DNA from: Amycolatopsis australiensis
GTDB taxonomy: Bacteria > Actinomycetota > Actinomycetes > Mycobacteriales > Pseudonocardiaceae
DNA length: 64,000 bases
Direction: 5' to 3'
Assembly: GCF_900119165.1 (NCBI RefSeq)
Contig: NZ_FPJG01000006.1
Coordinates: forward strand, 6,982,001-7,046,000
Made by a program: the position numbers and the translations under genes. A model generated the notes under the pieces. That model was given only the letters and a program-made list of their open reading frames with translations, did not search any database and was not told the origin of the DNA. Each line of letters begins with the position of its first letter. The first letter of the stretch is position 1. This document shows, in pieces, positions 29,096-38,395 of the stretch.

Positions 29096-30276
29096 GGCGT
29101 CCAGCCGGTGGCCGCGGCCCACTTCTCCGCGCGGGCGAACACGCCGTTGACGAACTCCTGCTTCTCGTCCGCGTACGCCGCGACGTTGCCGTCCTCGGCG
29201 TGGGCCTCGGCCAGCCGCAGCTTCACGTCGCGGTAGTCGTCGCGCTCGTCCGGGTGCGCGCGCAGGTAGTCGCGGAAGAGCAGCGCGAGCCGCCACGCGG
29301 GCGTCTCGAGGGACCGGACGTGCAGGTTCACCGGCCGCTTCGGGTCGGCGCCGACGTGCAGGCGCTTGGGCCACGTGCCGGTGCCGTCCTGGGCGTCGTC
29401 GCACCACTCGCCTTCGAGCCGCGGGAAGCCCGCGTCGGACAGCAGTTCGCCGAGCGTGTCGGCGTCGTCCAAAGTGGACACGGTGAGCTGCAGGTCGAGG
29501 ACGTCCTTCGCGGGCAGGCCGGGGACGGCGGTCGAGCCGATGTGGTCGGCGCGGCGGGCCAGCTCCCCCGCCGTCGCGCGGACCCTGGCGAGCACCCGCT
29601 CGGCCTGCTCCGGCCAGGTGGGGTCGTAGTCCGCGATCCTGGGCGACATCGGCGGGCGCGGCCGGCGCAGCCGGACGTTCGCCTCGAACGGCACGAGCCG
29701 GTCGGCCCACAGCGCGTCGACCTCGGCGAGCACGGCGTCCTCGGCGCCGCCGTTGTCCAGCCAGACGTCGGCGACCGCGCGGCGCTGCTCGTCACCGGCC
29801 TGCGCGCGGATCCGCGCCCGCGCGTCGTCCTCGGCCATGCCACGCGCCGTCACCAGCCGCCGGACACGCACCTCGACCGGCGCGTCGACGACCACGACCA
29901 GGTGGTAGGCCGCCGCGAGCCCGTTCTCGACCAGCAGCGGGATGTCGTGGACGACGACGGCGTCCGGCGCGGCGGCGGCCATCAGCTCGCCGGTGCGGGC
30001 GCCGACGAGCGGGTGCACGATCGCGTTCAGCCGGCGCCGAGACTCGTCGTCGGCGAACGCCTTGGCGGCGAGCGCGGGCCGGTCGAGCGAACCGTCCGCG
30101 GCCAGGATCTCGTCGCCGAACGCCTCGACCAGCCGCGCGAGCCCCTCGGTCCCGGGCTCGACGACCTCGCGGGCGATCCGGTCGGAGTCCACCAGCACGG
30201 CGCCGTGCTCCGCGAGCCGGTTCGCCACGGTCGACTTCCCGGCACCGATTCCACCCGTCAACCCCACACGCAACAT
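29092..30276 (-). CDS. coaE: Dephospho-CoA kinase fused to GrpB domain
   Basis: Last enzyme of coenzyme A synthesis, phosphorylating the ribose 3'-OH of dephospho-CoA. The N-terminal 200 residues are CoaE with P-loop [27 protein letters not shown], and the [12 protein letters not shown] lid region. From about residue 212 a GrpB (nucleotidyltransferase-like) domain follows: [16 protein letters not shown], the [20 protein letters not shown] motif, and KRPVNLHVR. The same CoaE-GrpB fusion is known from mycobacteria (Rv1631). The role of GrpB is unclear. Length is 394 residues from the ATG at 30276. It ends with a 4-base overlap against the convergent response regulator. Confidence 0.95.
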   Translation of the reverse strand: MLRVGLTGGIGAGKSTVANRLAEHGAVLVDSDRIAREVVEPGTEGLARLVEAFGDEILAADGSLDRPALAAKAFADDESRRRLNAIVHPLVGARTGELMAAAAPDAVVVHDIPLLVENGLAAAYHLVVVVDAPVEVRVRRLVTARGMAEDDARARIRAQAGDEQRRAVADVWLDNGGAEDAVLAEVDALWADRLVPFEANVRLRRPRPPMSPRIADYDPTWPEQAERVLARVRATAGELARRADHIGSTAVPGLPAKDVLDLQLTVSTLDDADTLGELLSDAGFPRLEGEWCDDAQDGTGTWPKRLHVGADPKRPVNLHVRSLETPAWRLALLFRDYLRAHPDERDDYRDVKLRLAEAHAEDGNVAAYADEKQEFVNGVFARAEKWAAATGWTP

Positions 30277-30441
30277 GCCGATCACCCTAGTCAGCGTCGC
30301 CGGAGGCACACGGACGGGTGATCCGCAAGGCGATCGTGACGCGTGACTCAACCGATATCCGGACACGCCGCGTGGCTTTCCCACCTTGACCGGCCGGATT
30401 GCGTACCGTGCGCGCGACAGGGTCGCCCACACGGAGGAACG

Positions 30442-30687
30442 ATGGCGGACAGCAAGCACGTCGGACGGCACCGCCTCGGCACGCCGGGGCTGGTGCACTG
30501 CGTTCTTCATCGCCCGGTGGCCGACGCGCTGGCGGACTACCGCCGCACGTGGCTGAGCGCGCTGCTGGTCCCGGCCAAGCACAGCTTCGCGGGCCTGCGC
30601 CGCAAGGCCCGCGCGGCGGCACTGGAGCGCATCTGGGTCCCGGCGGTGACGACGACCTCGGCCACGGTGACGCCCCGCGCCGCCTGA
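30442..30687 (+). CDS. Small hypothetical protein
   Basis: An 81-residue basic protein with no recognisable domain. ATG at 30442 follows a good GGAGG site. The composition is Arg/Ala/Leu-rich ([20 protein letters not shown], then [14 protein letters not shown]), suggesting amphipathic helices and possibly nucleic acid or membrane-surface contact. It is divergent from coaE and followed by a gene-poor stretch. Reality is supported by the ribosome site and codon position bias only. Confidence 0.55.
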   Translation: MADSKHVGRHRLGTPGLVHCVLHRPVADALADYRRTWLSALLVPAKHSFAGLRRKARAAALERIWVPAVTTTSATVTPRAA

Positions 30688-31086
30688 CGGGCCGCTCACC
30701 CGCACTCAGCGCGGCGGCTTTTCTCCGGCGGACGGGTGCCTCGCCAGGGCCGCCCGGCGCATCCGCAGGGATTGAGCGCTGCGGCGGATCAGCCGCAACC
30801 CGCAGAACCCGCGCGCGGGCCTTCGGCCCGGCCCAGCCAGCACCCGACGCACCCCGCAGAACCCAGCCCGCTTGGCGGCGGAGTTGGCCGGCGCGCCGAC
30901 CGCAGCTCGGCCGCCCAGCTGACGGCCTCGAACCGCAGCCCGATCTCGCTCACCGCGGATACCGGTCGGTGCCGCCCGGGGCCGGGGCAACCCAGCGCAC
31001 CGGCAGCGCCCGACCGCGACCCGTCCGGCCATCCGACGTCCGCCGCACGGCGCCCAGCCGCCTCCACCCGCCGAACCGGCAGCCGC
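30688..31086. other. Intergenic stretch, no gene seen
   Basis: About 400 bases between the small hypothetical gene and the OsmC gene. Open frames on both strands are Arg/Ala/Pro-rich and lack ribosome sites or family patterns. I see one short stem GGGCC-TTC-GGCCC near 30823 and a GCCGC/GCGGC stem followed by TTTT near 30691-30724 that could end the upstream gene. Confidence 0.5.
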
Positions 31087-31533
31087 TCAGCGAGCCGTCT
31101 CGTGGGTTTCGATCGCTATCTCCGCTGAGAGCGTGCGGTGCACCGGGCACTTGTCCGCGATCAGCATCAGCTTGGCCCGCTGCTCGTCGTCCAGGTCGCC
31201 CTCCAGCTCGATCTCGCGCGTGATGCGGCTCAGCATTCCGCTCTCCGTTTCGCACTTCTCGCAGTCGCGTGCGTGGATCCGGTCGTGGCGGAGGCGGATC
31301 GTGGCCTTCCGGAGCGGGATTTGCTTGCGGTCCGCGTACATCCGCAGCGTGATCGCCGTGCAGGAACCCAGGGAGGCCAGCAGCAGCTCGTACGGGTTCG
31401 GCCCCGCGTCGGCGCCTCCGACCTGCACCGGCTCGTCGACCAGCAGTTCGTGGGTCGCCGTCGTGACTTTCTGCGTGTACCTGCCGTCGCCGGTTGCCGT
31501 GACGATGACCGTTCCCGGCTCGGGGCGTTCCAT
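31087..31533 (-). CDS. OsmC-family peroxide-reducing protein
   Basis: A 148-residue OsmC/YhfA-like protein, thiol-dependent peroxidases for organic hydroperoxides. The core GPNPYELLLASLGSCTAITLRM holds the first catalytic-type Cys, and the second is in ADKCPVHRTL, at the usual spacing for this subfamily. An extra CEKC pair in the middle (HARDCEKCETESG) is seen in some members. It sits 6 bases downstream of the HD-domain gene on the same strand and is probably in its operon. Confidence 0.9.
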   Translation of the reverse strand: MERPEPGTVIVTATGDGRYTQKVTTATHELLVDEPVQVGGADAGPNPYELLLASLGSCTAITLRMYADRKQIPLRKATIRLRHDRIHARDCEKCETESGMLSRITREIELEGDLDDEQRAKLMLIADKCPVHRTLSAEIAIETHETAR

Positions 31534-31538
31534 CCGCT

Positions 31539-32159
31539 TCAGTCCTCCCAGGGTGATTCCTCGATCGTGGTGACGAAGTCCTTGCGGACGAAGCCTGGCA
31601 CGAACCGGGCCAGGACATCGGCTTTGACGTTCCCGAAAGTCGTGTCGGGACGGTCACGGATGCCTTCGGTGAACGCCGCGAGGATGCGCCGCTTGAAGTC
31701 CGGGCGCGGGTGCGCCGCCACGATCGCCGCGCGGGCCTCGGCCGGGAGCTCGTGGTAGCCGATGCCCAGGACGTCGTACTCGACGCCGGCCGTCACCAGC
31801 GCCACCTCGGGTTCCAGGTACTCCGGGATGCCCGGGGTCGTGTGCAGCGCGATGGCCGTCCACGCGATCCGGGCGCGTTCGGCATCGACGCCGTGGCCGA
31901 GCAGGAAGCGGCGCGCCTCGTCCGCGCCGTCGAGCTCGAACCGGCGGTCGCTGCGGTGGCCGGCGACGAGGCCGAGGTCGTGGAACAACGCCGCCACGTA
32001 GAGCAGCTCGGCGTCGAACTCGAGGCCGCGGCGGCGGCCCTGGAGCGCGCCGAAGTGGTAGACGCGGCACGAGTGGTCGTACAGCAGCGGCCCGGCGGTG
32101 TCGCGGACGAACTCGGCGGCTTCGCGGGCGAGTGCGGAATCGGGGACGTCGACGGTCAT
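31539..32159 (-). CDS. HD-domain phosphohydrolase-like protein
   Basis: A 206-residue protein with an HD-type metal site: the first His in LLYDHSCRVYHFG, then the HD pair in LYVAALFHDLGLV and a distal Asp in the helix around ELDGADEARRFL. Close relatives are annotated as cyanamide hydratase-like HD proteins. Substrate is uncertain. ATG at 32159 follows AAAGGG. It is divergent from the TetR gene at 32341 with 181 bases between, a layout that suggests control by that repressor. The downstream OsmC gene would be co-regulated. Confidence 0.87.
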   Translation of the reverse strand: MTVDVPDSALAREAAEFVRDTAGPLLYDHSCRVYHFGALQGRRRGLEFDAELLYVAALFHDLGLVAGHRSDRRFELDGADEARRFLLGHGVDAERARIAWTAIALHTTPGIPEYLEPEVALVTAGVEYDVLGIGYHELPAEARAAIVAAHPRPDFKRRILAAFTEGIRDRPDTTFGNVKADVLARFVPGFVRKDFVTTIEESPWED

Positions 32160-32340
32160 CGGAAAGCCCTTTCGTTCGGTGCTTCCGACGATGCCCGGCA
32201 CCGCGCTTCCCGGACAGGCGCGCACCGGACGGGAAGCCCGCAGATCCGGACATCCGACGCATTCCCAAGCGGCGCCGGATATCGTATCTTCTGCTGCGGG
32301 TGGGTCACCCGGACGTCGTTGCGCGCGAAGGGGGTGCGTC

Positions 32341-32976
32341 GTGGCCACCAGGCACCTGTCGATGCGCCCCGCCGAGCAGGGCAACCGCGAACGCTACCTC
32401 GACGCGGCGCTGTCGGTGCTGTTCGACCGCGGGGTCACGGGCCTGACGGTGCGCGGCGTGGCGGAAGCGGCCGGCGCGTCGACGCTGTCGGTGTACGCCC
32501 GCTTCGGCGGCCGCGCGGGACTGCTCGACGCGCTGTACGAGCGCACGTTCGACTCGCTGCGGGAGCTGCTGGAGGGGCTGCCGCCGTCGAGCCCGGACGG
32601 GGTCGCCGATCTGCTGCACCTGGCCCTCGAGTACCGGGCGTTCGCGCGCGAGAGCCCGGTTCGCTACGCGCTGATGTTCGAGCGCCCGGTGCCCGGGTTC
32701 GACCCCGACCCGGCGTTGCGGTCGGCGGTGCTGCGGACGACGTTCGCGTTGTTCATCGAGCGGGTCCGGCGGGTGTGCCCGCCGGGAGCGGACGCCCGCG
32801 CGGCGGCCTACCAGCTGTGGACGGCGATGCACGGCCTGGTCGGCGCGGAACTCATGCTCGCGTCGCGGACGCCGTTGCCGGACTGGTTCATCCCGCCGAC
32901 CGAAGAGGCGAACGAGGCGATGTACCGCCGCGGGGTCACGGCGATGATGGCCGGCCTGGGCCTGCGCAACCGCTGA
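32341..32976 (+). CDS. TetR-family transcriptional regulator
   Basis: A 211-residue regulator. The N-terminal HTH is typical: RERYLDAALSVLFDRGVTGL, then VRGVAEAAGASTLSVYARFG. The C-terminal ligand domain resembles the TetR_C_33/WHG type (YRAFARESPVRYALMFERPV, then LWTAMHGLVGAEL). GTG at 32341 is preceded by GGGGG; an ATG 21 bases on is an alternative. Divergent from the HD-OsmC operon, its likely target. The ligand is unknown. Confidence 0.92.
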   Translation: MATRHLSMRPAEQGNRERYLDAALSVLFDRGVTGLTVRGVAEAAGASTLSVYARFGGRAGLLDALYERTFDSLRELLEGLPPSSPDGVADLLHLALEYRAFARESPVRYALMFERPVPGFDPDPALRSAVLRTTFALFIERVRRVCPPGADARAAAYQLWTAMHGLVGAELMLASRTPLPDWFIPPTEEANEAMYRRGVTAMMAGLGLRNR

Positions 32977-33061
32977 CGGCTCGACCTCGGTCCACGGTGG
33001 ACGGGACCTGGTCAGACCCGAGGTGTGCCGCGGCCGACCGCGCCGTGGGGAGCCGGAAACG

Positions 33062-33098
33062 GGCGAACCCCCGGTCCGCAGTGGACCGGGGGTTCGCC
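33062..33098. terminator. 16-bp perfect hairpin between tetR and rpsA
   Basis: GGCGAACCCCCGGTCC (33062-33077) pairs perfectly with GGACCGGGGGTTCGCC (33083-33098) around a five-base loop. It lies 22 bases past the rpsA stop and about 85 bases past the TetR stop, so it can terminate both convergent transcripts. Confidence 0.85.
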
Positions 33099-33119
33099 GT
33101 CAGCTCGGAGCGCTGGTGC

Positions 33120-34610
33120 TCACGCGCCACCGGAGAGCTTCTCGCGGAGCGCCGCGAGCTGCTCGTCGGAGGCGAGGGTGCCGCCGCTCTTCGTGTCGGC
33201 CGGGGCCGAGGTGTAGCTCTGGTCGCCACCCTCGATACCGGTCGCCGCGTCGGCGGCCGCTTCCGCGTCGGCCTCGACGGCCTTCGCGACCTGCTTCATG
33301 TGGGCTTCGTAGCGCTGGTGGGCCTCCGCGTACTGCTTCTCCCACTCCTCACGCTGCTTCTCGAAGCCTTCCTGCCACTCCTGGGTGTCCGGGTCGAAGC
33401 CTTCGGGGTAGATGTAGTTGCCCTCGGCGTCGTACTCGGCGGCCATGCCGTACTGGGTCGGGTCGAACTCGGTGTCCGGCGTGACGCCCTCGTTCGCCTG
33501 CTTCAGCGACAGCGAGATGCGACGGCGCTCGAGGTCGATGTCGATGACCTTGACCATGACGTCGCCGTTGACCTGGACGACCTGCTCCGGGATCTCGACG
33601 TGGCGCTCGGCCAGCTCCGAGATGTGGACCAGGCCCTCGATGCCCTCCTCGACGCGGACGAACGCGCCGAACGGGACGAGCTTGGTGACCTTGCCCGGCA
33701 CGATCTGGCCGATCGCGTGGGTGCGGGCGAACTGGCGCCACGGGTCTTCCTGGGTCGCCTTCAGCGACAGCGAGACGCGCTCGCGGTCCATGTCGACGTC
33801 CAGGACCTCGACCGTGACCTCCTGGCCGACCTCGACGACCTCGGACGGGTGGTCGATGTGCTTCCAGGACAGCTCGGAGACGTGCACCAGGCCGTCGACG
33901 CCACCCAGGTCCACGAAGGCACCGAAGTTGACGATGGACGACACGACGCCCTTGCGGACCTGGCCCTTGGCGAGCGCGTTGAGGAACTCGCTGCGCACCT
34001 CGGACTGGGTCTGCTCCAGGTAGGCGCGGCGGGACAGGACCACGTTGTTGCGGTTCTTGTCCAGCTCGATGATCTTCGCCTCGAGCTCGCGGCCGACGTA
34101 CGGCTGCAGGTCGCGCACGCGGCGCATCTCGACCAGGGACGCGGGCAGGAAGCCGCGCAGGCCGATGTCCAGGATGAGGCCACCCTTGACGACCTCGATG
34201 ACGGTGCCCTTGACGGGCTCGTCCTTCTCCTTGAGCTCCTCGATCGTGCCCCAGGCGCGCTCGTACTGCGCGCGCTTCTTGGACAGGATCAGACGGCCTT
34301 CCTTGTCCTCCTTCTGGAGAACGAGGGCTTCGACCTCATCGCCGACGGTGACAACCTCAGCCGGGTCGACATCGTGCTTGATGGACAGCTCACGCGAGGG
34401 GATGACACCCTCGGTCTTGTACCCGATGTCGAGCAGGACCTCGTCGCGGTCGACCTTGACGATCGTGCCTTCGACGATGTCGCCATCGTTGAAGTACTTG
34501 ATCGTCTTGTCGATCGCCGCGAGGAAGTCTTCCTCCGACCCGATGTCGTTGATGGCGACCTGCTGGGGCCCGGTGGGGGCGGTCGGGGCGGTGGCGGTGT
34601 CGGTGGTCAT
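33120..34610 (-). CDS. rpsA: 30S ribosomal protein S1
   Basis: Ribosomal protein that holds mRNA on the 30S subunit during initiation. The 496 residues comprise four S1 (OB-fold) repeats, as usual in actinobacteria: starts near GDIVEGTIVKVDRDEVLLDI, DEPVKGTVIEVVKGGLILDI, GQVRKGVVSSIVNFGAFVDL and GQIVPGKVTKLVPFGAFVRV. An acidic, Ala-rich C-terminal tail follows and ends KLSGGA. ATG at 34610 starts MTTDTATAP and lacks a strong ribosome site, as is common for rpsA. It is flanked by a strong terminator and a divergent methyltransferase gene, 283 bases away, which leaves room for a complex promoter. Confidence 0.98.
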   Translation of the reverse strand: MTTDTATAPTAPTGPQQVAINDIGSEEDFLAAIDKTIKYFNDGDIVEGTIVKVDRDEVLLDIGYKTEGVIPSRELSIKHDVDPAEVVTVGDEVEALVLQKEDKEGRLILSKKRAQYERAWGTIEELKEKDEPVKGTVIEVVKGGLILDIGLRGFLPASLVEMRRVRDLQPYVGRELEAKIIELDKNRNNVVLSRRAYLEQTQSEVRSEFLNALAKGQVRKGVVSSIVNFGAFVDLGGVDGLVHVSELSWKHIDHPSEVVEVGQEVTVEVLDVDMDRERVSLSLKATQEDPWRQFARTHAIGQIVPGKVTKLVPFGAFVRVEEGIEGLVHISELAERHVEIPEQVVQVNGDVMVKVIDIDLERRRISLSLKQANEGVTPDTEFDPTQYGMAAEYDAEGNYIYPEGFDPDTQEWQEGFEKQREEWEKQYAEAHQRYEAHMKQVAKAVEADAEAAADAATGIEGGDQSYTSAPADTKSGGTLASDEQLAALREKLSGGA

Positions 34611-34893
34611 TAGGCGGGTTGCTCCGGTGGATGGGAATCGAGGGTTGGCAGTTGTCGGCGCGATGGGTGCATGCGACGACCCTGCGAGCAAACGTCCACC
34701 AGTGAACGACCGCGGCATGACCCGCATACGGTGCGCGACCCGGAGCCCGACCAGAAGCTGAGCGAAAGGCAGCGCGAACCCACTGCGCTGACACTCATCG
34801 TACGCGGCAGCCGCCGGGCGGCACAATCAGGGTCCCCCGGCGATCGCTAAGGTCCTCGCGGAAGCAAACCCCCCAGGGACCGGAGACACCATC

Positions 34894-35741
<848 letters not shown>

Positions 35742-35745
<4 letters not shown>

Positions 35746-36653
35746 ACCCCCTGGAGGCCGAGCAGAACGCGCGGTTCGCCGCGCTCGACCCGCTGCTGCC
35801 GCCGATCGCGCCGCCGCCGTCGGCGAGCGAGCCGCTGGTGGTGACCGCCGGCGGGCGCCGGGCGGGCGGGCTGCTCACGCATGTCGTGCACGCGCCGGGG
35901 TCGTGGCCGGCGCTGTGGGGTCCCCTGGAGGTCTGGGACCTGACCGCGGTGCCGGGCGACAGCGGCGCGGCGGGCCTCGCCGCGCTGCTCGGCGCGTGGC
36001 GCGACCGGATGCGCGGGACGCGGCCGCAGCCGGACTCGGGCTGCACGCTGGCGTGGCCGAGCCGCGACGCCGAGGCGTCGGCGGTCCTGCTCGCGCACGG
36101 CTTCGCGCCGATGACCTGCCTCGCGGTGCGGGCACCGGAACCGCCCGGGGACGCGGGGCCGTCGCGCGTGACGGTCCGGCGCGCCGGCGAGCGCGACGCC
36201 GAAGCCCTCACCGAGCTGCGGCTGGCCGAGTGGCGCTACACGTCGCTGGTCGGCACCGCCGTGCCGCGGCCGGGCGCGCGGGCGCTGCTGCGCGCCGAGG
36301 TCGCCCGGAACCTGAAGTTCAGCGGGCGGGTGTGGCTCGCCGAGGACGACGGCGTCCCGGCCGGGCTGGCGACCTGCGCGCTCGCCTCGCCCGCGCCGGG
36401 CGACAGCCTGCACGGCCGGTTGCCGCCGGGGCGGTGGGGTTACGTCGACACGCTGTCGGTCGCGCCCGCCGCGCGCGGCGGCGGGGTGGGCCGCGCGCTC
36501 ATGGCGGTGGCGCACGACGACCTGCTCGAGCCGGGCGTGCGCGGTACGTTCCTCTACTACCACCCGGCGAACCCGCTCTCGCCGGTGTTCTGGCACCGGC
36601 AGGGCTATCGTCCACTGTGGACGATGTGGATCCGGCGACCCGCCTGGTCCTGA
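35742..36653 (+). CDS. GNAT N-acetyltransferase, first of a tandem pair
   Basis: A 303-residue protein with a divergent N-terminal half (about 1-140) and a C-terminal GNAT domain. The acetyl-CoA loop is present in VAPAARGGGVGRALM, preceded by RWGYVDTLSV. The ending FWHRQGYRPLWTMWIRRP is nearly the same as in the next gene. GTG at 35742 overlaps the methyltransferase stop (GTGA). Acceptor substrate unknown. The pair looks like a gene duplication. Confidence 0.87.
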
Positions 36654-36674
36654 CCCGACGCACCGAGGGGACCC

Positions 36675-37595
36675 ATGGACATCGCCGAGCCGCTGCTGGC
36701 CGCCCACCGCGCGCGCTTCGCGGCCGTCGACGCGCTGCTGCCGCCCGCCGCGCCGCCCGCCGAGGGACGGCGGCTGGACGCCGCGACCGCGGACGGCACC
36801 CGGGTCACCGGCGTGCTCCAGCGGCACCGGCTGGGTCCCGGCGACGTCCCGATGCTGTGGTCGGCCGCCGACGTCTGGCAGCTGTTCCCGTACATCGGCG
36901 ACACCGGCACCGAGGGCGCCGACCTGCTGCTGCGCCGGCTCAAGGACGTGCTGGCCGAGGAGGCGGCGGGCGACGATTCCGCGTGCCTGGTCGTGTGGCC
37001 CAGCCGGGACGCCGAGGCGATCCGCGCCTTCCTCGACCACGGCCTGGTCCCGCTGGGCGCGCTGGGCGTGCGCACCGCCGCGCCGGCCGAGGCGGACCCC
37101 GGCGTGACCGTCCGCCGCGCCGGGCCCGCCGACTTCGCCGCGGCGCTGGAGCTGGCCACCGCGACGTTCGACTACACCGGGCTGGTCGCGGCGGCCCGCC
37201 GGGTGAACACCGCCGAGCTGCTCGCGCCGTCGCTGCGGGATGCGCTGGCCGAGGAGGAGCCCGCGGTCTGGCTGGCCGAGGAGGACGGCGAGCTGCGCGC
37301 CCTGGCGCACTGCGCGTGGGTCGACGCGACGGAGACCAACGCGGCGGGCGAGCTGCTGCCCGCCGGGCGCTGGGGTTACGTGAACAACGTCGTGACCGCG
37401 GCCGGACGCCGTGGCGGTGGCCTCGGCCGGGCACTGATGGCCCGGGTGCACCGGGAGCTGCACGCCGGCGGCGCCACCCGCACCTACCTCTACTACAACC
37501 CGACGAACCCGCTGTCGTCGGTGTTCTGGCACCGCCAGGGCTACCGCCCGCTGTGGACGAGCTGGGAGGTGCGCCCGGCGTCGGCGCTGCGGTGA
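36675..37595 (+). CDS. GNAT N-acetyltransferase, second of a tandem pair
   Basis: A 306-residue paralogue of the preceding protein with the same architecture. The acetyl-CoA loop is in GRRGGGLGRALMARV and the shared C-terminal ending is FWHRQGYRPLWTSWEVRP. The N-terminal half (ARFAAVDALLPPAAP) also aligns with the first copy (ARFAALDPLLPPIAP). ATG at 36675 is 21 bases after the first copy's stop. The two have clearly diverged in the N-terminal region, so different acceptors are possible. Confidence 0.87.
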   Translation: MDIAEPLLAAHRARFAAVDALLPPAAPPAEGRRLDAATADGTRVTGVLQRHRLGPGDVPMLWSAADVWQLFPYIGDTGTEGADLLLRRLKDVLAEEAAGDDSACLVVWPSRDAEAIRAFLDHGLVPLGALGVRTAAPAEADPGVTVRRAGPADFAAALELATATFDYTGLVAAARRVNTAELLAPSLRDALAEEEPAVWLAEEDGELRALAHCAWVDATETNAAGELLPAGRWGYVNNVVTAAGRRGGGLGRALMARVHRELHAGGATRTYLYYNPTNPLSSVFWHRQGYRPLWTSWEVRPASALR

Positions 37596-37668
37596 ACACC
37601 CGCGGGTGGGGTAACCCAGGGGTGTGACGTGCGTCCGTTGATCTTGCTGTGGCAGGCCACGAGGTCTA

Positions 37669-37698
37669 ACTTTTGAACTGACCGGTCAGTTCAAAAGT
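37669..37698. promoter_or_regulatory. 30-bp perfect palindrome, operator of the YhgE/TetR operon
   Basis: Two exact 15-base arms meet at 37683/37684: ACTTTTGAACTGACC and GGTCAGTTCAAAAGT. The site ends 14 bases before the chosen start of the first operon gene, so repressor bound here would block transcription or initiation. The last gene of the operon encodes a TetR regulator, the natural candidate to bind it. The core TGACCGGTCA resembles operators of QacR/YxaF-type TetR proteins. High symmetry makes an operator very likely; the binding partner is inferred. Confidence 0.85.
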
Positions 37699-37711
37699 GC
37701 TGGAGTCCACC

Positions 37712-38395
37712 GTGCAGGTCCGAGCCGATCGGGTGTCCCTCGAAGGGCACCACGGCACCTTGTTACCGCCCACCTCGCTGACCGTCGGCGAGGGCGACCT
37801 GGTGATCGTGCACGGCGAACCCGGCGTCGGCATCACGGCGTTCGGCCTGGCGCTGGGCGGCCGGCTGAAGCCGACGACCGGCACCGTCCACGCCGAAGGC
37901 GTGGACGCCGGGCTGGCCGAGCTCGTCGCCGTCGTCGACGCGCCCGGCGTCAGCGAGCCCGACGACGCTCTTCCCCTGCGCGTGGTCGCCGGCGAGGAGC
38001 TGGCGCTGGCCCACCGCCCCGCGGGCAAGGAGGACGTCGCCCGCTGGCTCGCCGAGCACGACGCCGCGCCCTTCGCGGGCACGCGGTTCGAGAACCTCAC
38101 CCCGGTCCTGCGCACCCGGCTGCTCACCGAGCTGGCCGCGGAGCGGAAGGGCGTGCGCATGCTGGTGCTGGACACGCCCGACCGGCACACCAGCGACGTC
38201 GGCAGCTGGGCCGGGCTGGCGCGCGAGCTGGCCGGACGCGGCCTGGCCGTCGTCGTCCTGACCGCGACGACCCCGCTGTCCGCCCTCCCCTGCACCCCGG
38301 CGCGCATCGGCGCCGCCGACCAGCCCGAGCCGGCGCACCTCGCCCCCGAGCCCACCGAAGAGCTCCCCGGAGCACTGACGGAGTCTGACGAATGA
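37712..38395 (+). CDS. ABC-type ATPase homologue with lost catalytic motifs
   Basis: A 227-residue protein shaped like an ABC ATPase but lacking its chemistry. Where Walker A should be it has HGEPGVGITAFGLAL, so the Lys is Ile. The LSGGQ signature is replaced by LTPVLRTRL, and Walker B (MLVLDTPD) lacks the catalytic Glu. The preceding strand pattern and GRLKPTTGTV are otherwise ABC-like. Similar partners of YhgE/Pip proteins in other actinomycetes also lack the Lys as far as I recall. It is probably a regulatory or structural subunit. GTG at 37712 has GGAG at the right spacing; a GTG at 37697 lies within the operator. The stop overlaps the next ATG. Confidence 0.8.
   Translation: MQVRADRVSLEGHHGTLLPPTSLTVGEGDLVIVHGEPGVGITAFGLALGGRLKPTTGTVHAEGVDAGLAELVAVVDAPGVSEPDDALPLRVVAGEELALAHRPAGKEDVARWLAEHDAAPFAGTRFENLTPVLRTRLLTELAAERKGVRMLVLDTPDRHTSDVGSWAGLARELAGRGLAVVVLTATTPLSALPCTPARIGAADQPEPAHLAPEPTEELPGALTESDE

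Noticed and set aside
30736..31128. Possible gene in the gap before the OsmC gene
   Set aside because: Pro/Ala/Arg-rich frames on both strands, no ribosome site and overlap with the OsmC gene.
31710..34613. Long plus-strand frame opposite the HD and rpsA genes
   Set aside because: It crosses three real genes and a terminator and has the composition of an antisense shadow; rpsA is unmistakable on the other strand.
37712..38395. Calling the pseudo-ATPase a decayed pseudogene
   Set aside because: The frame is complete, overlaps both neighbours' translation signals, and the same loss is, as I recall, typical for YhgE partners, so it is probably functional.
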